Source of the DNA: an uncultured Saprospiraceae bacterium
GTDB lineage: Bacteria > Bacteroidota > Bacteroidia > Chitinophagales > Saprospiraceae
Direction: 5' to 3'
DNA: 64,000 nucleotides
Assembly: GCA_937921825.1 (NCBI GenBank)
Contig: CAKZVK010000018.1
Coordinates: 1-64,000, forward strand
This document shows positions 54,907 to 64,000 of this stretch, piece after piece (within the stretch, counting starts at the first letter, position 1; the number at the start of each line of letters is the position of its first letter). Position numbers and translations under genes: made by a program. A model generated the notes under the pieces. It had not been told where the DNA came from and ran no database searches. It saw only the letters and a list, made by a program, of their open reading frames with translations.

Positions 54907-57900
54907 TTAGTCCTTTGCTTTGACAAGCTTCTGGACTCTTCTGATTCTCTTGCTGTCCTCTGCCACAACAAAATAAATTCCATCCTCAAGATGGGAAATG
55001 TTATGTTGCTCAGTTCCACTGTTTTTATAGACTAACTTCCCATGGCTATCAACAATCCATATTGTCAAAACCTCTATATCAGGGCTAGTCTGAAAGTATT
55101 GATTTGTTGGGTTAGGGTATAAATAGAATGACTCTTTCTTATCTAGCTCATTAGTGTCACTTATATAGCCACTATCTCGATTAATTATTTTGTAGCCTAT
55201 TTGTCTATGACCGAATGAGTCAAAACCAATGGCATCAATACTGACTGCTGTACTTCCATTTCCCAATGTAAAAACCCCTTTTGTGGATTCGACACCATTG
55301 GCATCTACAAATCCAGAAATTGTAGAGTCATTTCCTATTTCCAATTTTTGCCAATAAATATCTTGCGTTAACTGGTTATTATTATCTATGATTCCACTGG
55401 TAAGATAGATAGCAGAATCAGCTTTATTGAAGGATAAGTGTGCATTGGATAGGTTCTGATTAGATTTAGTGTAAAAGTCAATGTCAATTATACTTATCGT
55501 GTCATAATTTAAATCCAGGAAATAATTTCTGGTTACTGTCGTATCACTTGAGGTATAGTTTTTTCTAAATGGTCCTGTGAGCACTATCAGGCTATCTATG
55601 TGAAGGATGTCGTTTGAAAGAAATAAGTCATTTTCGCTTCTTTCGACCACATGTGCATCTACTATCGTGCCAGTTGAGTCTATTCTGTAAAAGTAGTTTC
55701 TATATTCTTCAGCATAAACTAGGGCTTCATTATCATTAATCCTACTTATCCCTTTTAGTCCATCATGTTCTCTAAGTCCATAGTAGAGATCTGTAGTCCA
55801 TTTTATATTTCCTAAAGTGTCGACCGCCATAACATAGTTTACATCATTTGGTCCTTTGTATCTGCGTCCTGCTAATAGTATTGTATTGTCATTGAGTCTA
55901 GTGGTCTGGGTAATATTGCCACCAGCTGTAATGCCAGTTCCTGGCTTCCAGTATTTTTTCCACTTTTCATTGCCTTCGTTATCATATGCAGCAATAAAAG
56001 CAAAAGTATAATTAGAAAAGGACCTGGCGTCTACGTCTATATGACTTCCATAAACCCAAAATTCGTTTTCATTTATTTTTAGAGTTCCTCTAGGATAAGC
56101 ATTGCCTTCTGTTATTTTAATCTCTTTTGAGTCTATTAGATTATCGTTATTATCTATAGTATATAATATCATGTTTTGGTCCTGACCATATTCTATCATA
56201 GAACCTAAAATGATACATCGGTTATCAAAGACTGCGGTACTGATTAGGGTTGTTCTTGATGCCTTGCCAAATAGGTAGGTATCCTCAAGGTCGGCCCTAG
56301 GTGAAAGTTGAAAGTCATTCAAGTTAGTATCGTAATTTATGATAGCTCCTTCGTATTGCAGCAAGGTGTCAGTCTTTATTAAGTAAGGCCTTATATTCAT
56401 GAAAGGCTCGGTAGAAAAATTGTCTTTAAGATGAAATGAAAATTTAAGAGTAAGCTTACCTATTTCATTAGCCGCATTCAGATCAATAAAATCAATTACA
56501 TATGAGTTGTTTGAAATCAACTTAGAAGTATATGTGGCATTGCATAAGTTGATTTCTAGACTGTTGGGATTTATGCCATCGGGAATTTGTAATTCTAAAC
56601 TCTCTGGCTGCTGTTCATCATCTTCTTCTAAGTCGATCATTATCTCTCCAGTAAATCTTGTGGTTATGTCATTGTTTACTAGATGGAACCTCCCGAGGCC
56701 ATGAGGTGCTAAATTAAGAATGCCTTTTCTATCTATGTCTGTTATTAGTTTGCATGAAACATCTGAAGATGCTGATGGTTCTGTCTGGAACATTGTTTTT
56801 ATTCCTTTGGAATAGTCTTTACTTGCGAATGAACCACAACTTTCTATGCTAGAATTATTGGACAACAATTTATCGGACTCTATTGGTGCAGCAGTGGAAA
56901 TAGTATAGGTGTAGCCATCGCTCTCATATATATAGTCTCTAATTTCGGAGGCATCTAGCTTAAATGTTGATTGCTCAATCAGGTTAGCATTTCTGTAAAT
57001 GTTGTAGGTTGATGATTCATCCATATCAGCACCGCTATTTATTATTGAGAGGACTACATTTTTGCCTGTGCATTTTGCTGTGGTGCTTATTTGGGGTAAG
57101 TTGTCTGAACTATCTTGGTTGCACATTATTCTTGTGCTATGATTAACTTCAAAGCACTTAGTTGCATGCAGGTCAATATCACATGGAATATCAAAATCTA
57201 CAGAGATGTTCTTTGATTCTCCACTGTTTAACTCTTGGACTGTAAATTCATAAGCTCCATTTATATAATTGAAATTTTCGGCGGAAGTGATATGGTCTAA
57301 TTCCTGATCTATTATGACAGAGACAGTGAGATTTCTAGCTATTTGTGTTCCATTATTTTTGACACTAACTATAGCAGATCCCGATTTGCATCTAATTAAC
57401 TCTGATGTAGCTATAGCAGTAGAAATATCTATACATTCTTCTTTGCTAAATCCTATTTTGTTCAATACGGTAGAATCTTCGTAAAAACTTATTAAAGGTG
57501 GAGCATTCAAAGGTGAAAGATGAGAAGGGTAGGACAAATTTAGATCATAAGTGCCACCCCCTTTGTCTATAGAGGCAATGCCTGCGCTGTCAGATTTGCT
57601 ATACGAACCTTCTACTTCTAATCCTATGCCCTGCAAAAATTTATCATCAGAATTTAGTACGCCGTCTAAATTAGAGTCTTCATAAAAAATGAAATCATTT
57701 TTGGAATCAAGCCTAGGAGGTCCAAAGTGTAACTTAGATAATACTGGGTGGTAAGGTAGGTTGCCTGTTGTACGCCAGTTCTCAGTAATACCAGATACAT
57801 AGATATATTCATTGTCGTACGAAAAATCAAGTGCGGCCCCTCTACCGATATCATTTTTCCAGATGACCTGATAGTCAGAGTTTCTCATTTCAACTGTTAT

Positions 57901-58827
57901 TTTATCCACCCTTCTATTATAGGATTCGTCATACTCGTATTTCATGCCTGCGACTAGTATATTTCCATTGTCCATCGCCTCTATCTTGAATGGATGAAAT
58001 CTCTGACCTGAGAAGACATCGTATTCTCCTATGATATTTCCCTTAGTATCTGCCTTTATAAAATGACTATCCCCATGCTGTACTAAGATAGGCATTGCTA
58101 TATGTATAACTTTGTGTATAGGGTCATAAGCAAAACTCGTCATAGTGTAGTCCGAATTCATGCTATATGCATTACTATACGGAGATTCTAACTCATGTCC
58201 TTTTCTCCATTTTTCTTCACCAGAATTTATGTCTATGCCTACAAAATGCAAACTGTCTAAACCAGAATTCCTAACAGATCGTGCGATCATGATTAGTTCT
58301 TCATCGATTTCAATAATTCCCAAGGAATATGAGGGTGATATAAAATCATAAATTTTAGAAAAACTTGTAGTCCCATTTTTAACTAAGAATGGATCAGAAC
58401 GCCATTCTTCCACTTGCCCTCCTACAAAGTATGTGCCTTCATTTCCAACGATGACATTGGATATAAAGCCTTCTCCATATTGGTATGAAGTATAGTTCTC
58501 TAAATTCAGATCTACGATATGAATGATAGAAAAATCTTTCCAGTTTACTTTTTTTAATGCTGATATAAATAGACTTGATCCATTTAGTGTAATAGAATGT
58601 CCTATGCCATCTGCTAGATGCATTGTTTTGAGTAATGACCCCTCAGTATCGTATTTTTCGAGATAGATTTTTTCTTCAGAATTTATCATAGTTATGACTG
58701 AGCCATCACTAAGAACCTGAATGCCACTAGCCATGGATGTATTTGGAAAGTTTGGTTCTATAGTCCATGTCTGAGCTCGGAGGTTGGTGCATAGGACTAC
58801 TAGGAGTAAGAAGCAGTGTTTGTTCAT
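54907..58827 (-). CDS. Large T9SS protein with beta-propeller regions
   Basis: 1306 aa. Signal peptide about 1-18. Residues about 20-370 and again 880-1210 contain WD40/PQQ-like blades (VLSDGSVITMIN, GNILVAGMKYEYDE, NDNTILLAGRRYKG). Between them are an SdrD/SpaA-like B-repeat (SNLDGVLNSDDKFLQGIGLE) and DUF11-like beta-sandwiches with SVKNNGTQIARNLTVSVIID. The end is a T9SS domain (LYPNPTNQYFQTS..DGIYFVVAEDSKRIRRVQKLVK). It should be surface-anchored or secreted. Function unknown; no catalytic motif is seen. Confidence 0.82.
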   Translation of the reverse strand: MNKHCFLLLVVLCTNLRAQTWTIEPNFPNTSMASGIQVLSDGSVITMINSEEKIYLEKYDTEGSLLKTMHLADGIGHSITLNGSSLFISALKKVNWKDFSIIHIVDLNLENYTSYQYGEGFISNVIVGNEGTYFVGGQVEEWRSDPFLVKNGTTSFSKIYDFISPSYSLGIIEIDEELIMIARSVRNSGLDSLHFVGIDINSGEEKWRKGHELESPYSNAYSMNSDYTMTSFAYDPIHKVIHIAMPILVQHGDSHFIKADTKGNIIGEYDVFSGQRFHPFKIEAMDNGNILVAGMKYEYDESYNRRVDKITVEMRNSDYQVIWKNDIGRGAALDFSYDNEYIYVSGITENWRTTGNLPYHPVLSKLHFGPPRLDSKNDFIFYEDSNLDGVLNSDDKFLQGIGLEVEGSYSKSDSAGIASIDKGGGTYDLNLSYPSHLSPLNAPPLISFYEDSTVLNKIGFSKEECIDISTAIATSELIRCKSGSAIVSVKNNGTQIARNLTVSVIIDQELDHITSAENFNYINGAYEFTVQELNSGESKNISVDFDIPCDIDLHATKCFEVNHSTRIMCNQDSSDNLPQISTTAKCTGKNVVLSIINSGADMDESSTYNIYRNANLIEQSTFKLDASEIRDYIYESDGYTYTISTAAPIESDKLLSNNSSIESCGSFASKDYSKGIKTMFQTEPSASSDVSCKLITDIDRKGILNLAPHGLGRFHLVNNDITTRFTGEIMIDLEEDDEQQPESLELQIPDGINPNSLEINLCNATYTSKLISNNSYVIDFIDLNAANEIGKLTLKFSFHLKDNFSTEPFMNIRPYLIKTDTLLQYEGAIINYDTNLNDFQLSPRADLEDTYLFGKASRTTLISTAVFDNRCIILGSMIEYGQDQNMILYTIDNNDNLIDSKEIKITEGNAYPRGTLKINENEFWVYGSHIDVDARSFSNYTFAFIAAYDNEGNEKWKKYWKPGTGITAGGNITQTTRLNDNTILLAGRRYKGPNDVNYVMAVDTLGNIKWTTDLYYGLREHDGLKGISRINDNEALVYAEEYRNYFYRIDSTGTIVDAHVVERSENDLFLSNDILHIDSLIVLTGPFRKNYTSSDTTVTRNYFLDLNYDTISIIDIDFYTKSNQNLSNAHLSFNKADSAIYLTSGIIDNNNQLTQDIYWQKLEIGNDSTISGFVDANGVESTKGVFTLGNGSTAVSIDAIGFDSFGHRQIGYKIINRDSGYISDTNELDKKESFYLYPNPTNQYFQTSPDIEVLTIWIVDSHGKLVYKNSGTEQHNISHLEDGIYFVVAEDSKRIRRVQKLVKAKD

Positions 58828-59239
58828 GATTGTATGTTTTTCGATTAGCTTGTATCAGTAGGGAATAGCTTGTAGGTATTCAATTATCCTCTAGCCCCAC
58901 AGTGCCCATCTATGGGCAAACGTTGTTATTCGAAATTTACCTTAAGATATGAATTAGTCGTGGATTATTGGTTGTTGGGCCCTATGAATTGTAATATATA
59001 CTTACTAGGGACTTAATGGCATTTTGGAGAAATGTTCAATGCTGGTTGCATTCTTAGACAGCTAGGCATCGATAGTGCTGTGCAGGCCGTCCTATGGCTA
59101 TGGAGAGTGGTTTGAGTAATTATTTGGTCTAAGGATCATGGTGGCTACTTTTTCATTTTGTCGTAGCCACTTTGTATTGGACATAAAAAAAAGAGGACAC
59201 TTTTCAGCATCCTCTTTATAAAAATAGTTTTTATGCAAA
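58828..59239. other. Intergenic region with a palindrome and a hairpin
   Basis: No ORF of note is seen in these 412 bp. They hold a palindrome TGCCCAT-CT-ATGGGCA at 58903-58918, an 8-bp inverted repeat GTGGCTAC/GTAGCCAC at 59141-59170 with a T-rich loop, and the terminator of the next gene at 59184. The palindrome lies 76 nt before the large T9SS gene's start and may be an operator. Confidence 0.5.
59184..59217 (-). terminator. Rho-independent terminator of the small membrane protein gene
   Basis: On the minus strand AAAGAGGA (59217-59210) pairs with TCCTCTTT (59197-59190) around a 12-nt loop, followed by a T run to 59184. Confidence 0.88.
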
Positions 59240-59512
59240 TTAGCTTTTATCGCTATTGATGTTCTTTGCTACTTCTTGAGTTTTTTCTATTGGTGCAGTG
59301 GCTTCATTTTGAGCTACTTTTTTCGCATCTAGCATTTTTTGAACTTTCTCAGCATAATCATCATTTCTTGAGCCCATAGTATTCTGAGCTACATAGAAAA
59401 TTCCTCCACCTAAACCGAGGAGAACAACGACTGGCGCTAGGATATTTAGGATGTTGAATCCTCCCTTCTTGACTTCTTGTTGACCAGCATTTTGGCCTTC
59501 TTGCTTTAACAT
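59240..59512 (-). CDS. Small single-pass membrane protein
   Basis: 90 aa. A basic/polar N-terminus (1-18) precedes one hydrophobic segment of about 20 residues (ILAPVVVLLGLGGGIFYVAQ), and a charged tail with NSDKS at the end. The layout resembles the N-terminal part of Bacteroidota ExbB/TolQ proteins, but no channel domain follows, so it may be a small independent membrane peptide. Its own terminator supports a real gene. Confidence 0.65.
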   Translation of the reverse strand: MLKQEGQNAGQQEVKKGGFNILNILAPVVVLLGLGGGIFYVAQNTMGSRNDDYAEKVQKMLDAKKVAQNEATAPIEKTQEVAKNINSDKS

Positions 59513-59998
59513 ATTCTATTATTATTTTATATAAGGTATTAAAAAATAAATTTGACTTCGACTTTAGCTTACGAAGTATAGACAATGGAAAAGTGGGGAA
59601 GCCGTAACTATTGAGGAGGTATTTTATGAATTGACACTTAGCTGTCTAAAAATATTGGAAGTCGAATGATTCTGATTCAGATCCTTTTAGAGCTCAAGGA
59701 ACTGCAAGAGTTTCGATATAATGAACGAATAGATAAACATCCTTATGTGTTAGCTACTGACTCTCAGTAATTGTTTAATAGAATTTAGTTTTTCCTATAA
59801 TCAAATCGCCATTTATGAGGTAATGATTGATGGTCTCATAGTAAGGCCTGTGTAGTTTCCTGGTTACTCTTCGATAGAAGAAAATTCAGTATCTCTATAT
59901 TAAGTATGGTATACTTAAGATACAAAAAATAGAAAACAAGCCAACAGACGACAACACTAGTTCCTAGTTATCTAGCACTTTCAGGCACCCAGATGCAT
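59513..59998. other. Intergenic region without a recognisable gene
   Basis: These 486 bp lie between the small membrane gene start and crcB. The only candidate is a 34-codon ORF on the plus strand at 59666-59770 (starting MILIQILLELKELQEF), with no supporting site, possibly a gene remnant. No terminator or promoter stands out. Confidence 0.4.
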
Positions 59999-60364
59999 TT
60001 AGGCTAATGCCTGCGCCACCTTAATACCGATTCCCAAACAAATAAGACAAACAATCAAGCTGCTCAGAATATACAAAAGCGCAATAGTGATCTGTCCTGA
60101 TTCTAGCAATTCATAACTCTCTGCAGTAAAAGTAGAGAAGGTGCTAAAACCCCCACAGAAGCCCGTCATAAGAAGCAGTTGGGTTTTTGTGCTGAGTTCT
60201 TTTTGCAGCAAAGTGCCTAGTAAGAAGCCGAGGATGATACAGCTGATGACATTGGCTAGGAAGGTTGCATAGGGAAAAGCAGAACTGGTCTGTACAAGCT
60301 TGGAAATTCCGTAACGGCATACAGCTCCTAGTCCTCCACCTAGAAAAACGAAAAGATAATTCAT
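59999..60364 (-). CDS. crcB: Fluoride efflux channel CrcB/FluC
   Basis: 121 aa with four membrane helices, the dual-topology fluoride channel that exports F- and protects the cytosol. The family signatures are GGGLGAVCRYGIS, the pore TGFCGGFSTFSTFT (Phe-box and Na+ site) and NVISCIILGFLLG. Its start overlaps the stop of the wecA-like gene by 4 nt (ATGA), so it is expressed with it. No fluoride riboswitch is visible upstream, as expected inside an operon. Confidence 0.93.
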   Translation of the reverse strand: MNYLFVFLGGGLGAVCRYGISKLVQTSSAFPYATFLANVISCIILGFLLGTLLQKELSTKTQLLLMTGFCGGFSTFSTFTAESYELLESGQITIALLYILSSLIVCLICLGIGIKVAQALA

Positions 60365-61449
60365 AAGGCCTGCTTCTTATCGTAGGTGTTTAATTTTGCA
60401 GCTTTGTTGTGCTTAAGGTAGAGAAGCAGGTAGACGAGTAGGGTCATAGCCGTCGCCAATATAATGAGCACGATCAGTAGATTAAGTGTACCGATGTCTT
60501 GTAGCTGGTAGACGAGAAAGATAATAAGAATATTGAATCCTATAAGGACACCTGTCGCTTGCATATGTGATAAGCCAAGATTCAGCAGCAGGTGATGTAT
60601 GTGTTTCCTATCTGGGCTGAATGGGGATCTGCCTTTCATCATCCGCATGATGAATACTCGGAAGGTATCATAGAGCGGTAATAGTAGGATGCCTGCTGCT
60701 ACTGCAGGTGGGGCACCGAAGGCATGTATATGATCTACTGCAATCACTTGATGCTGCTCTATAAAGTTGATCGCGAGTATAGAAGCGATGAGCCCTAGAA
60801 GGAGAGAACCGGTATCTCCCATGAATATTTTTGCTGGTGTAATATTATAATAGAGGAAGGCCATAACAGAACCAACCAAGGCATACGATACAGAAGCCAG
60901 TTCTACTCTATCTACCATATAGAACCACGTCCCAAAGGTGATTGCCATCAGGACACCTATACTTCCTGAGAGTCCATTGATACCATCTATCAGATTGAAA
61001 GAATTGATAATAAGAACGATGACAAAAAAGGTAAAGAGGACACTAGCGAGAAGGGGCAGCTCAGTGATGCCAAAGAGGCCATAGAAACTTGTAATCCTAA
61101 TCTTAGAAAAGAAAATCAAAATTCCTGCTGCAAAGATTTGTCCGACGAATTTCTTATTGGCCGAGACGGGGTCGATGTCATCCTTGGCGCCTATAAGAAA
61201 GACGACCACAAAAGCACAAAGGATATATTGCAGATCTCCGAAGTATCTAAATGGTGTCCAGAGGATAATAGCGAAGATCGTTCCTGCGAAGATGCCTATG
61301 CCTCCCAGTGAAGGCGTACTCACCTGATGGGCCCTTCGTTCTCCGGGGAGGTCTACCAGTTGTTTTTTATTCGCTACGCTGATGATAGACGGTATCGCAA
61401 AGAACGTCATCAGAAAGGCAGTGATAAAGGTGAGAATGATATCGTACAT
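60361..61449 (-). CDS. Undecaprenyl-phosphate GlcNAc-1-phosphate transferase (MraY/WecA family)
   Basis: 362 aa polytopic protein (10-11 helices) of the PNPT superfamily. It moves a sugar-1-phosphate onto undecaprenyl phosphate at the inner membrane, the first step of O-antigen, teichoic-type or exopolysaccharide synthesis. The Asp pair KDDIDP (90-91), NLIDGINGLSG (152-162), the MGDTGSLLLG block and the HIHHLLL motif that marks the WecA/TagO type are visible. It is coupled to crcB. Confidence 0.93.
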   Translation of the reverse strand: MYDIILTFITAFLMTFFAIPSIISVANKKQLVDLPGERRAHQVSTPSLGGIGIFAGTIFAIILWTPFRYFGDLQYILCAFVVVFLIGAKDDIDPVSANKKFVGQIFAAGILIFFSKIRITSFYGLFGITELPLLASVLFTFFVIVLIINSFNLIDGINGLSGSIGVLMAITFGTWFYMVDRVELASVSYALVGSVMAFLYYNITPAKIFMGDTGSLLLGLIASILAINFIEQHQVIAVDHIHAFGAPPAVAAGILLLPLYDTFRVFIMRMMKGRSPFSPDRKHIHHLLLNLGLSHMQATGVLIGFNILIIFLVYQLQDIGTLNLLIVLIILATAMTLLVYLLLYLKHNKAAKLNTYDKKQAL

Positions 61450-61487
61450 ACTAGCTGCTGCTAATTTATGATCTGCTAGTGAGGATT

Positions 61488-62000
61488 TTAATTAGAACTA
61501 GAACCACCGAATAGCTCTTGCCCAAACTTTTCTATTTCTTCGGAGAAGACTTCCATGAGCTTCGGTAATTCTTCTTTTACAATTTCCTGTAAGGAGAAGA
61601 AAAAGCTCAATCCAGATTCTTTAGTCAGTTCTACGAGTTCGTCTTTGAGATACTGATTAAAAGGATCATCCAGCTTCTTTGATAATACGGTGCTGAAGTT
61701 GCCATCGTAGCGATCTACATAGAATCTTAGTGATTTTTTCCAAAACTCTTGCTTCTCTGAGGTGCTCAGATCGGCTTTGAATTTTTTGTAGCAGGTATTG
61801 ACGATCTCCTCGTATCTGTCTTCGTAGGCCTGTAGGGTCTCCTCGTCGGTATCCTTTTTCTTGCTTTCAAATTCTTGTGTAAAGGCCTCAAAATGTTCTA
61901 GGAAGCTATCCTTGCTTCCACAGGGGTCGCTCTTGCATGAAATGACCATTAAGCTAAAGCCAATAAAGAGGAGAAGTAAGTTGTTCATTCTGACGGTCAT
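61488..62000 (-). CDS. Small Bacteroidota lipoprotein (DUF6565-like)
   Basis: 170 aa; the second Met (MNNLLLLF, at 61988) may be the true start. Lipobox MVISC (Cys22). The mature part is alpha-helical and highly charged (HFEAFTQEFESKKKDTDEE, YVDRYDGNFSTVLSKKLDD), with the look of the DUF6565 lipoproteins of this phylum, though that name is from memory. It lies 38 nt before the wecA-like gene in the same direction. Confidence 0.75.
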   Translation of the reverse strand: MTVRMNNLLLLFIGFSLMVISCKSDPCGSKDSFLEHFEAFTQEFESKKKDTDEETLQAYEDRYEEIVNTCYKKFKADLSTSEKQEFWKKSLRFYVDRYDGNFSTVLSKKLDDPFNQYLKDELVELTKESGLSFFFSLQEIVKEELPKLMEVFSEEIEKFGQELFGGSSSN

Positions 62001-62108
62001 AACTATTTCTTATAGTTCCTAGGCACAAAAAGCCCTATTCTGTAATTTGTTACTAAATTTAGTTGTTTTTTGTTTTGTCCTGCCTCCAGACAGATAAATT
62101 GTTCTTAA

Positions 62109-62852
62109 ATGAGTGATTACCTAGATCAGATTGACCAACATAACTTGCCTAAGCATGTGGCCATCATTATGGATGGTAATGGCCGTTGGGCAAAACAGAA
62201 TGGTAGACCTAGAGTATTTGGACATAGAGCAGGGGTGAAATCTGTCCGTACTGTGACAGAAGCGGCTTCTAGACTGGGTATAGAACATCTGACACTGTAT
62301 GCATTTTCTACCGAGAACTGGAACAGACCTATCTCTGAAGTCAATGCTCTTATGCATCTGCTGGTAGAAACTGTAAAAGGCGAGATAAAAGCCCTCAATA
62401 AGAATGGCGTAAGGCTGAATGCAATAGGAGATATCTCTAAACTACCGGCCAAAACCTACAAGGCCCTCTCTGAAGGTATAGAAGATACCAAAGACAATAA
62501 GGCCATAACCCTGAATCTAGCCCTTAACTATAGTGCCAAATGGGAGCTCACAGAAGCGACTAAAGCCATTGCCGATAAAGTAAGAAAAGGAATACTAGAG
62601 CCTGAAAACATCACTGAAGACCATATCGCAGAGCATCTAGCTACCTATAATATTCCAGATCCAGAATTACTGATCAGAACCAGTGGAGAGCATCGGGTCA
62701 GTAATTTCTTACTGTGGCAGATTGCCTATGCAGAGTTCTATTTTACAGATGTCTTCTGGCCAGATTTTGGAGCTGAGGAGTTCCATAAGGCCATCTATCA
62801 GTATCAGCAACGAGAACGGCGATTCGGTAAGATATCTGAGCAAATAAGCTGA
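62109..62852 (+). CDS. uppS: Isoprenyl transferase (undecaprenyl diphosphate synthase)
   Basis: 247 aa cis-prenyltransferase that makes the C55 lipid carrier used by the wecA-like enzyme and by peptidoglycan synthesis. The catalytic Asp22 is in AIIMDGNGRWAKQNG; other blocks are GHRAGVKSVRTV, LTLYAFSTENWNRP, NLALNYSAKWEL, and the ELLIRTSGEHRVSNFLLWQ substrate site. It is divergent from the lipoprotein gene. In Bacteroidota uppS commonly precedes bamA, as here. Confidence 0.96.
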   Translation: MSDYLDQIDQHNLPKHVAIIMDGNGRWAKQNGRPRVFGHRAGVKSVRTVTEAASRLGIEHLTLYAFSTENWNRPISEVNALMHLLVETVKGEIKALNKNGVRLNAIGDISKLPAKTYKALSEGIEDTKDNKAITLNLALNYSAKWELTEATKAIADKVRKGILEPENITEDHIAEHLATYNIPDPELLIRTSGEHRVSNFLLWQIAYAEFYFTDVFWPDFGAEEFHKAIYQYQQRERRFGKISEQIS

Positions 62853-62993
62853 TTGAGCTCGATTTAACGCTTTTTTGGACAAATAACTGACTGTTTATCA
62901 GGTCATAACCCCATTAAAGATTAGTTAAAGCGACAACTATCAGCGCTATCCCTATTAGATTTACATTCTTAATAACGAGGCATAATAAAAGCG

Positions 62994-63001
62994 TACTTTT
63001 G
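62994..63001 (+). promoter_or_regulatory. -7 promoter box of bamA
   Basis: TACTTTTG, an exact TAnnTTTG match, lies 32 nt before the bamA ATG in the 181-bp gap after uppS, so bamA has its own likely promoter. Confidence 0.5.
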
Positions 63002-63033
63002 TGCCTTTTATATTGATCTATATCAATCCATAA

Positions 63034-64000
63034 ATGAGGCTGTTTTACTTACTCTTAACGACATTCTTTTGCATAGTAAATCTTTCTGATGCTGTAGCTC
63101 AGATAGAGATGCCAGTCTTTGATTATGGTTCTAAGAACACCTACAATATCGGAGGTATCAAAATCACCGGTGCCGAGAACAGAGATCGAAATGCCATAAA
63201 GTCTATTGCGGGCCTCAGAGAAGGCAAGGAAATAAGCATCCCTGGCGATGATCTACCTAAAGCGATCAAGGCATTATGGAGATTGCGTTTATTTGAAGAT
63301 GTACAGATCGTTCAAGAAAAGATAGAAGGGGATATTATATTCCTAGAAATCATCCTAGATGAAAGACCGACCCTCTCTAGATACAGTATCAAAGGTGAAA
63401 ACAAAAACAGGCACTCTGAGCTGACTGATATCATCGACAACATTTTGGTCAAAGGATCTATAGTCACAGAAGACACTAAAGACCTTACTAAACAAAAGCT
63501 ACTAGAGAACTACCACTCCAAGGGTTTCTTAGATGCAGAAATTACGATAGAAGAGAAGCAAGATGAACTGAAAGAAAGTGCAGTAAGGCTGACCTTCAAT
63601 ATCGAAAAGAATCAAAGAGTAAAAATCAGTGACATTGTTATACTCGGTAACTCGAAGTTTGACGATAACAAACTGAAAAGGAAGATGAAGGAAACCAAAG
63701 AGTTAGGTACCATCTTCAAAAAATCAAAGTTTGTTTCTTCTGATTATAAAGATGATAAAAATAACATCATCGCTTTCTATAATAAGAATGGGTATAGAGA
63801 TGCCACGATAGTCTCTGATTCTGTCGTGAGAAGAATAGATGGCAATCTTCAGATCTTCTTGACCCTAGAGGAAGGCGAGCAATATTTCTATAGAGATATC
63901 ACTTGGAAAGGCAATTCTAAATATACCTCAGAGCAGCTTTCTGCGGTACTGGGTATCAAAAAAGGAGATGTTTATAATCCGGAACAACTAGAACAACAAC
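63034..64000 (+). CDS. bamA: Outer-membrane protein assembly factor BamA (5' part)
   Basis: The frame is open from ATG 63034 to the end of the window (322 codons); the rest lies outside. A signal peptide (about 1-23, ending AVAQ) is followed by successive POTRA domains: YNIGGIKITGAENRDRNAIKSI (shown as YNIGGIKITGAENRD), LSRYSIKGENKNRHS, VKISDIVILGNSKFDDNKL and YRDITWKGNSKYTSEQL begin four of them. BamA folds beta-barrel proteins into the outer membrane. The length of the periplasmic part and the uppS neighbour support BamA rather than TamA. Confidence 0.92.
   Translation, partial: MRLFYLLLTTFFCIVNLSDAVAQIEMPVFDYGSKNTYNIGGIKITGAENRDRNAIKSIAGLREGKEISIPGDDLPKAIKALWRLRLFEDVQIVQEKIEGDIIFLEIILDERPTLSRYSIKGENKNRHSELTDIIDNILVKGSIVTEDTKDLTKQKLLENYHSKGFLDAEITIEEKQDELKESAVRLTFNIEKNQRVKISDIVILGNSKFDDNKLKRKMKETKELGTIFKKSKFVSSDYKDDKNNIIAFYNKNGYRDATIVSDSVVRRIDGNLQIFLTLEEGEQYFYRDITWKGNSKYTSEQLSAVLGIKKGDVYNPEQLEQQ

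Overview
The window looks like chromosome from a free-living, probably marine, member of the Bacteroidota, most likely near the Saprospiria/Lewinella group (phylum well supported, lower rank a guess). The evidence is: at least six secreted proteins with a C-terminal type IX secretion (T9SS) sorting domain, a GldB gliding lipoprotein, several exact copies of the Bacteroidota -7 promoter box (TAnnTTTG), few Shine-Dalgarno sites, several TTG/GTG starts, and a GC content near 40%. No rRNA, tRNA, CRISPR array, IS element or prophage was seen.

Layout. 1-10 kb: 3' end of a PL6-like polysaccharide lyase, a SAM hydroxide adenosyltransferase-like gene, a compact phoH-osmC-aroA run, a metalloprotease with MopE-type metal-binding repeats, and rlmN. 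10-16 kb: CNNM/CorC transporter, OmpA lipoprotein, fhs and typA. 16-24 kb: a subtilisin-like T9SS protease, a cohesin-like T9SS protein, an array of 96-bp repeats each carrying the same short ORF, a CMD-family protein with a small membrane protein, and gldB. 24-33 kb: a 1.7-kresidue repeat protein, a 2OG-Fe(II) oxygenase, a decayed higB with an intact higA, and a PadR operon with two paralogous membrane proteins. 33-43 kb: ileS with a swapped HIGH motif, a C10 peptidase, and an HxlR-linked redox operon (quinone oxidoreductase, LLM flavoenzyme, SDR). 43-52 kb: a PAS/sigma-54 activator divergent from a thioredoxin-like gene with a sigma-54-like promoter, then an envelope cluster (DUF547-beta-barrel fusion, one-POTRA Omp85 protein, GH113-like hydrolase), convergent with a DUF3179 lipoprotein and an outer-membrane barrel. 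52-64 kb: SDR/DUF2867 protein, cupin-NTF2 protein, lipoprotein, large T9SS protein, small membrane protein, crcB, wecA-like transferase, lipoprotein, uppS and the 5' part of bamA.

How the genes work together. Much of the window serves the cell surface: T9SS cargo that digests protein or polysaccharide, outer-membrane assembly (bamA, the small Omp85), and undecaprenyl-phosphate synthesis and use (uppS, wecA). Housekeeping genes (phoH, aroA, rlmN, fhs, typA, ileS) are scattered among them. The best candidates for something little described are the 96-bp ORF-bearing repeats, the sigma-54-linked envelope cluster with its DUF547-barrel fusion, and the altered active-site motif of the isoleucyl-tRNA synthetase.
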